A stretch of DNA of 5,352 bases from Cypionkella sp. (GTDB lineage: Bacteria; Pseudomonadota; Alphaproteobacteria; Rhodobacterales; Rhodobacteraceae). The stretch covers positions 1-5,352 of the forward strand of contig JAGPBG010000183.1 of NCBI GenBank assembly GCA_018063485.1, in the 5' to 3' direction. Of the stretch, positions 1 to 5,352 are shown in pieces. Each line of letters starts with the position of its first letter. The first letter of the stretch is position 1. The position numbers and the translations under genes were made by a program. The notes below the pieces were generated by a model. That model saw only the letters and a program-made list of their open reading frames with translations, did not search any database and was not told the origin of the DNA.

Positions 1-1
1 G

Positions 2-670
2 GGCGGGCATGTCTACGCCTGCGATGTGAACGCCGAGGGTTTGGCCGAAACAGTCCGCCTGTGCGGCGCATCTTGTGAGAGCATCCTTGTTGATGTCGGG
101 GATCGTGACGCAACCCAGGCCGCTGCGGCCCGGATCGCCGCCGCAGGCCGCAGCGTCGATATTCTGGTGAACAACGCGGGCGGCGTCAGAGGGCAGGTCG
201 GGCGTCCCTTGGAAGATATCAGCGCCGCAGACTGGCAAACCATCTTTGACGTGAACCTGTCGGGCGCCTTCTTCATGTCACAGGCCTTCGTCCCGATGAT
301 GAAGCGCAAGAAATTCGGGCGGATCATCAATATCTCAAGCCGGGCCGGGCGCACGATAAGCCTGACCGGGATTCAGGCCTATGCCAGCGCCAAGGCCGGA
401 CAGATCGGGCTGACCCGGCAACTGGCCCATGAACTGGGGGCTTGGAATATCACGGTAAACTCGGTGGCCCCCGGCTTTATCCTGTGCAACCCCACGACCG
501 AAATTCAATGGGCTGCGATGGGGCCTGATGGGCAACAGGATCTGCTGAACAAGATTGCACTGCACCGGCTCGGCACTGCCGCCGACATTGCAAACAGCGT
601 GATGTTTTTTGCCTCAGAGCACGCCGGCTGGATCACCGGAGAAGTGCTGGGTGTGGATGGTGGCAATTGA
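2..670 (+). CDS. Short-chain dehydrogenase/reductase (SDR), 5'-truncated by window edge
   Basis: This is a classical SDR, an NAD(P)-dependent oxidoreductase acting on an alcohol or ketone in the cytoplasm. The open frame runs to the window edge, giving 222 visible residues. About 30 N-terminal residues, including the glycine-rich TGxxxGIG loop, must lie upstream, so the GTG at 26 is not the true start. In the visible part the residues read VYACD at the end of beta-2. The Asp there usually favours NAD(H) over NADP(H). The NNAGG motif starts at base 170, the conserved Asn of DVNLSGAF is near 254, and the catalytic Ser is in NISSRAG (codon about 338). The Tyr/Lys pair of YASAK is at codons 380 and 392, followed by NSVAPGF and the usual ending GEVLGVDGG. 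The Ser-to-Tyr spacing is 14, one more than in FabG. It overlaps the next gene by 4 bases, so it is probably the upstream member of the operon. The family is clear but the substrate is unknown. FabG-like or sugar/hydroxy-acid dehydrogenases look alike. Confidence 0.93.
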   Translation, partial: GGHVYACDVNAEGLAETVRLCGASCESILVDVGDRDATQAAAARIAAAGRSVDILVNNAGGVRGQVGRPLEDISAADWQTIFDVNLSGAFFMSQAFVPMMKRKKFGRIINISSRAGRTISLTGIQAYASAKAGQIGLTRQLAHELGAWNITVNSVAPGFILCNPTTEIQWAAMGPDGQQDLLNKIALHRLGTAADIANSVMFFASEHAGWITGEVLGVDGGN

Positions 671-2055
671 GCGCGGTGGAGGCCTATCTTCTTGCCCATG
701 AAGATGAGGCGATCGAGACGCTGAAGGAGTTTTGCCGCATCCCCAGCGTCAGCACAGACCCCGCCTTCGCGCAGGATATCCGGCGCGCGGCGCAGTTTGC
801 CGCCGACCAACTCGGCCATGCCGGATTTCCCAGTGTCGAGATTGTCGAAACCGGGGGGCATCCCTGCGTTGTGGCGGAGTGGTGCGGGCTGAAGGGCGCG
901 CCGACGGTGTTGGTCTATGGCCACTATGATGTGCAGCCGCCTGACCCGCTGGAAAAATGGCACTCGGCACCATTCGAGCCCGAAATCCGTGATGACCGGC
1001 TTTATGCGCGCGGGGTGTCTGATGACAAAGGCCCGCTGATGATCCCCATTCTGGTGGCGGCGGCGTTTCATGCGGTGCAAGGAGGATTGCCGCTGAACCT
1101 CAAGGTTATCATCGAGGGCGAGGAGGAATCCGGCAGCCCGCATTTTGCGCCTCTGGTCGAAAGGCTGCGGGATCGGCTGTCTTGTGATGTGGTGATCTCG
1201 GCAGACGGGGCAATGTGGCGGGCTGATTTGCCGTCGATGACCGTCGCCAGCCGGGGGTTGGTGGCGATGGAGGTAACGGTTGAGGGGGCGGCAAAGGATT
1301 TGCACTCGGGCCGTCATGGCGGCAGTGCGCCCAATCCGATTCAGGCGCTGACCAGAATGCTGGCCTCATTGCATGACGCGGATGGTGTCATCGCCGTAGC
1401 GGGCTTTGCCGATACCGCAACGCCACCCGATCCTGCCATTGAAGCTGCGATCCGGCAGGTCGATTTCGATGCGGGTCAGTATTTCGACAGCATTGGCGCG
1501 GCGCGCCCGGATCCCCTGCCCTCGGGAGCCGAGCTGCTGAGCAAACAGTGGTTGCGCCCAACCCTGGAATTCAACGGCATTACCGGGGGCTATGCCGGGG
1601 TTGGCACCAAAACCGTGATCCCGTCCACCGCCACAGCCAAAATCACCTGTCGGCTGGTCGCCGGACAGGTGCCGGGGGCGGTGGTTGCCGCGATCACCCG
1701 GCATCTTGAGGGTGTTTTGCCATCCGGCTACAGGATGACCGCAGTGTCACAGGGGCCGGGAAGTGCGGCCTTCGCGCTGAATCCAAAGCTGCCGGCACTG
1801 GTTGTGGCCGAGGGTATTTTGGGCGAATTGCTTGGTGCCGCCCCGCTTCGGGTGGCAATGGGCGCAACCATTCCCATTGGCGATGTCTTTGCACGCCATC
1901 TTGGCGCGGGCACCGTCTTTTTCTCATTCTCGACATCGGATGAAGACTACCATGCCCCCAACGAATTCCTGCGCTTGTCAAGTTTTCGCACCGGGTTGAT
2001 TGCCTGGGCGCGGCTGTTTGACCGGCTTGCCGCTGGCAACACGAGGGCTGCATAA
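667..2055 (+). CDS. M20 family metallopeptidase, dipeptidase-like
   Basis: Predicted cytoplasmic di-zinc hydrolase that cleaves dipeptides or similar amides, resembling the CNDP/carnosinase and bacterial PRK-type M20 dipeptidases. It has 462 residues, a normal length for that group. The whole metal site is visible: His86 and catalytic Asp88 (YGHYDVQP), bridging Asp119 (GVSDDKG), general base Glu153 and ligand Glu154 (EGEEESGS), Asp180 (SADGAM) and His429 (DYHAPNE). His213 in DLHSGRHGG matches the conserved His of the lid/dimerisation domain that completes the partner active site. There is no signal peptide. The chosen start is TTG at 667, which shares TTGA with the stop of the SDR gene. A GTG at 676 is an alternative. 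A GGTGG stretch at 659-663 may serve as a close ribosome site. The gene ends in TAATG, overlapping the amidase by one base. The family assignment is firm, but the true substrate (dipeptide, N-acyl or carbamoyl amino acid) is not determined. Confidence 0.93.
   Translation: MSAVEAYLLAHEDEAIETLKEFCRIPSVSTDPAFAQDIRRAAQFAADQLGHAGFPSVEIVETGGHPCVVAEWCGLKGAPTVLVYGHYDVQPPDPLEKWHSAPFEPEIRDDRLYARGVSDDKGPLMIPILVAAAFHAVQGGLPLNLKVIIEGEEESGSPHFAPLVERLRDRLSCDVVISADGAMWRADLPSMTVASRGLVAMEVTVEGAAKDLHSGRHGGSAPNPIQALTRMLASLHDADGVIAVAGFADTATPPDPAIEAAIRQVDFDAGQYFDSIGAARPDPLPSGAELLSKQWLRPTLEFNGITGGYAGVGTKTVIPSTATAKITCRLVAGQVPGAVVAAITRHLEGVLPSGYRMTAVSQGPGSAAFALNPKLPALVVAEGILGELLGAAPLRVAMGATIPIGDVFARHLGAGTVFFSFSTSDEDYHAPNEFLRLSSFRTGLIAWARLFDRLAAGNTRAA
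2043..2047 (+). promoter_or_regulatory. Ribosome binding site of the amidase gene
   Basis: GAGGG lies 7 bases before the ATG at 2055 and inside the last codons of the preceding peptidase gene. It supports ATG 2055 as the start and independent or coupled re-initiation at the TAATG junction. Confidence 0.6.
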
Positions 2056-3380
2056 TGGCGGACAGCTTGAACCATGCTCATCTGAGCGTCACCGAACTGG
2101 GCGTGCTTTACCGCAGTGCAACGCTAAGCCCCACCGAAGTTTTGGAAGCCGCCCTCAGGCGGCAATCGCAGGTGGAGCCTGCCCTGAACGCTTTTGCTCA
2201 TGTGATGGCCGACAAAGCCCGTGCCGAGGCGCGTCAGGCGACGGTGGATCTGGCGATGGGGCGCGATCTTGGCCCACTGCACGGCATACCCGTTGCGATC
2301 AAGGATCTGATCGAGGTCAAAGGTGTGCCAACAGGTTGGGGAACAAAGGTTGAGCCGCCCCGGATCGCGACCGAAGATGCCGCTCTTGTTGCGCGGCTGC
2401 GCGCAGCCGGTGCGGTGCTTTTTGGCAAAACCAACCTCTTGGAATACGCTTATGGTGTGGCCCACCCTCAGGTTGGCCAGACCAACAATCCGCATGATCC
2501 GCAGCGCACGGCGGGCGGTTCAAGTGGTGGTTCGGCGGCAGCGGTGGCGGCGGGCATTGTGCCACTGGCGATCGGCACTGATACCGGCGGGTCGATCCGC
2601 ATCCCAGCGGCCTATTGTGGCGTTGTTGGCATGAAGCCCAGCTTTGGCCTCGTGCCGCTTGCGGGGGTGTTTCCTCTTTCGCAAAGCCTGGATCACGCCG
2701 GGCCGATTGCTCGCACTGTTGCGGATGCGGCGTTGCTTCTGGGCTGTCTTGCGGGCATTGCCATGCCGCTTCAGGACATTCCGGTTGACCGCATAAGGAT
2801 TGGCATTGTGCGGCGACATTTCCCCTCACTGCCCGAGGCGGGCGGGGTGACGGACTGTCTCAACCACGCAATCGAAACGCTGCGTCTGGCGGGTGCCCGG
2901 ATTGTCGAGATTGATATTCCCGCACTGGCTGCGGCCAACGCCAACCTGATTACCATATTGCAGCCAGAGGCAGCGGTCATCCATACGGATCTGATTGCCC
3001 GGAATCCTGCCGGATATGCCCCCGGAACCCGGTCCCAGATCGAGGCCGGTTTTCAGGTTTCTGCGACGGATTATATCAAATCCCGGCAGTTTCAGAAGCA
3101 TTTTCACCGCGAGGTTCAAGCCATTTTCAGCACCGTCGATGTGTTGGTTTCGCCCAGTGTCCCCGTCGTTGCCCCGTTCGAAGACCCGGAAATCAGCCAT
3201 GATGACGAGGGGGAAATGCTGGCCAGCGGGTTTGCCAATGTCAGCGGCCATCCCTCTGTCAGCCTGCCCTGTGGGATGAGTGATGGGTTGCCGGTCGGTA
3301 TGCAATTGACCGGTTCCTTCAAACAAGACGCCCGGCTGCTGAGCATGGCCCGAAGTATCGAGATGGCTTTGATCGGTTGA
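2055..3380 (+). CDS. Amidase signature family hydrolase
   Basis: Serine amidase of the amidase-signature (AS) family, which hydrolyses a carboxamide to acid plus ammonia or amine. The Ser-cisSer-Lys triad is intact: Lys83 in GIPVAIKDL, cis-Ser156 in [10 protein letters not shown] and nucleophile Ser180 in [11 protein letters not shown]. The 24-residue spacing between the two serines matches FAAH and GatA. The AS core spans roughly residues 70-200. The chain of 441 residues is short for the family but has no obvious gap and ends normally. GatA is a relative, but no gatB or gatC is next to it and the neighbours are catabolic, so a tRNA amidotransferase role is unlikely. The start ATG overlaps the previous stop by one base and has a good GAGGG site. 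It is the last gene of the first transcription unit, and a long intergenic palindrome follows its stop at once. Candidate substrates are an aryl or alkyl amide, a carbamate-like compound (as in allophanate/biuret hydrolases) or an amino acid amide. Confidence 0.93.
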   Translation: MADSLNHAHLSVTELGVLYRSATLSPTEVLEAALRRQSQVEPALNAFAHVMADKARAEARQATVDLAMGRDLGPLHGIPVAIKDLIEVKGVPTGWGTKVEPPRIATEDAALVARLRAAGAVLFGKTNLLEYAYGVAHPQVGQTNNPHDPQRTAGGSSGGSAAAVAAGIVPLAIGTDTGGSIRIPAAYCGVVGMKPSFGLVPLAGVFPLSQSLDHAGPIARTVADAALLLGCLAGIAMPLQDIPVDRIRIGIVRRHFPSLPEAGGVTDCLNHAIETLRLAGARIVEIDIPALAAANANLITILQPEAAVIHTDLIARNPAGYAPGTRSQIEAGFQVSATDYIKSRQFQKHFHREVQAIFSTVDVLVSPSVPVVAPFEDPEISHDDEGEMLASGFANVSGHPSVSLPCGMSDGLPVGMQLTGSFKQDARLLSMARSIEMALIG

Positions 3381-3382
3381 AA

Positions 3383-3594
3383 CCTGCAAATGCAGGGTTG
3401 GATATCGGCCTGTGAATTGCCGAAGAAAGACGCTTATCAGTGATCCGCAGTGGGGCGTTACACCACCAGGATGTGACCGGGACATCGGTTGCTGCCCGAT
3501 GCTCTGCTTTCTCACTGCACCAATGGAAAGAGCGTAAGCCCATCACTGCGGCAGAGGCTTCCAGCGGCAGGTCACAGGCATTGCCAGCAGCAGG
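3383..3594. repeat. Long imperfect palindrome, candidate MITE-like intergenic repeat or structured RNA
   Basis: No convincing gene is present here, but the stretch is strongly self-complementary. CCTGTGAATTGCCG (3409-3422) faces CGGCAGGTCACAGG (3565-3578), with 12 Watson-Crick pairs, one G-T and one mismatch over 14 positions. Inside that, CCGCAGTG (3445-3452) pairs perfectly with CACTGCGG (3544-3551). The stem continues with GGGC/GCCC (3453-3456 with 3538-3541) and TTAC/GTAA (3458-3461 with 3534-3537). A small hairpin CATCGG/CCGATG (3483-3488 with 3496-3501) lies near the centre. At the outer ends, CCTGC (3383-3387) can face GCAGG (3590-3594). Composition is similar to the genes around it. 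A six-base direct repeat, TGAAAC, brackets the element at 3378-3383 and 3600-3605 and could be a target duplication or chance. The layout resembles ERIC-type or MITE elements. A structured RNA or attenuator-like role is the alternative. The pairings are seen directly, the class is inferred. Confidence 0.5.
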
Positions 3595-3605
3595 ACACAT
3601 GAAAC

Positions 3606-3628
3606 TTGATTTCGCGCATTTAATGGAA

Positions 3629-3634
<6 letters not shown>
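3606..3634 (+). promoter_or_regulatory. Candidate sigma-70 promoter for the ArgE/DapE-like gene and regulator
   Basis: TTGATT at 3606-3611 (4 of 6 to TTGACA) and TATGGT at 3629-3634 (4 of 6 to TATAAT) are separated by exactly 17 bases, in the AT-richer 60 bases before the gene at 3661. Transcription would begin near 3641, leaving a leader of about 20 bases. The -10 overlaps the left arm of an inverted repeat. This is inferred from consensus only, and alphaproteobacterial promoters are often poorly conserved. Confidence 0.4.

Positions 3635-5352
<1,718 letters not shown>

Noticed and set aside
505..1317. Long minus-strand open frame (270 codons) opposite the SDR/peptidase junction
   Set aside because: It is antisense to two genes with intact catalytic motifs, its composition is rich in Arg, Pro and His as expected for a shadow of a high-GC gene, and it has no recognisable domain.
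2055..3380. Amidase as GatA, the tRNA amidotransferase subunit
   Set aside because: The triad is shared by all amidase-signature enzymes. No gatB or gatC is adjacent, and the overlapping genes are catabolic hydrolases.
3383..3396. Small hairpin CCTGC/GCAGG right after the amidase stop as a rho-independent terminator
   Set aside because: The stem has only five pairs and no T-tract follows. It is more likely part of the larger palindromic element.
2826..3515. Minus-strand open frame of 229 codons over the amidase 3' end and the gap
   Set aside because: It is antisense to the conserved amidase over most of its length, and its translation has no recognisable motif.
3319..3600. Minus-strand 93-codon open frame across the gap and the amidase end
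   Set aside because: It overlaps the amidase C-terminal coding region antisense and otherwise just reads the palindromic element. Copies of a repeat often give such spurious frames.

Overview
The window is a compact, almost fully coding stretch of moderately high-GC bacterial DNA. All genes lie on the + strand and several overlap by 1 to 4 bases. Codon use (GGC, GCC, CTG, CGC favoured), protein style and gene combination suggest an alphaproteobacterium, probably of the Rhodobacterales. That placement is an inference from style, not from a marker gene.

Left block (2-3380): the 3' part of a short-chain dehydrogenase/reductase (SDR) gene runs in from the left edge. It overlaps by 4 bases a TTG-started M20 family dipeptidase-like metallohydrolase, which in turn overlaps by 1 base an amidase-signature enzyme. 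The three are almost certainly one transcript with translational coupling.

Middle (3381-3660): a 280-base gap without a convincing gene. Its first ~215 bases form a long, imperfect, nested palindrome, with arms near both ends pairing over more than 150 bases. It looks like a MITE-like or ERIC-like intergenic repeat or a structured RNA. Its last ~60 bases are AT-richer and hold a plausible sigma-70 promoter. The -10 of that promoter sits inside a perfect 7-base inverted repeat, which is a good operator candidate.

Right block (3661-5352): a second M20 enzyme, of the ArgE/DapE deacylase type and only distantly similar to the first, is followed with a 4-base ATGA overlap by a GntR-family regulator of the FCD type. 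The regulator is cut by the right edge.

Taken together this reads as an accessory catabolic cluster: two metal-dependent amide/peptide hydrolases, a serine amidase and an NAD-type dehydrogenase, with a local FCD-GntR repressor. The likely job is stepwise hydrolysis of an N-acylated or amide-containing small molecule or short peptide, and oxidation or reduction of one product. The substrate cannot be read from the sequence, and any transporter genes would lie outside the window.
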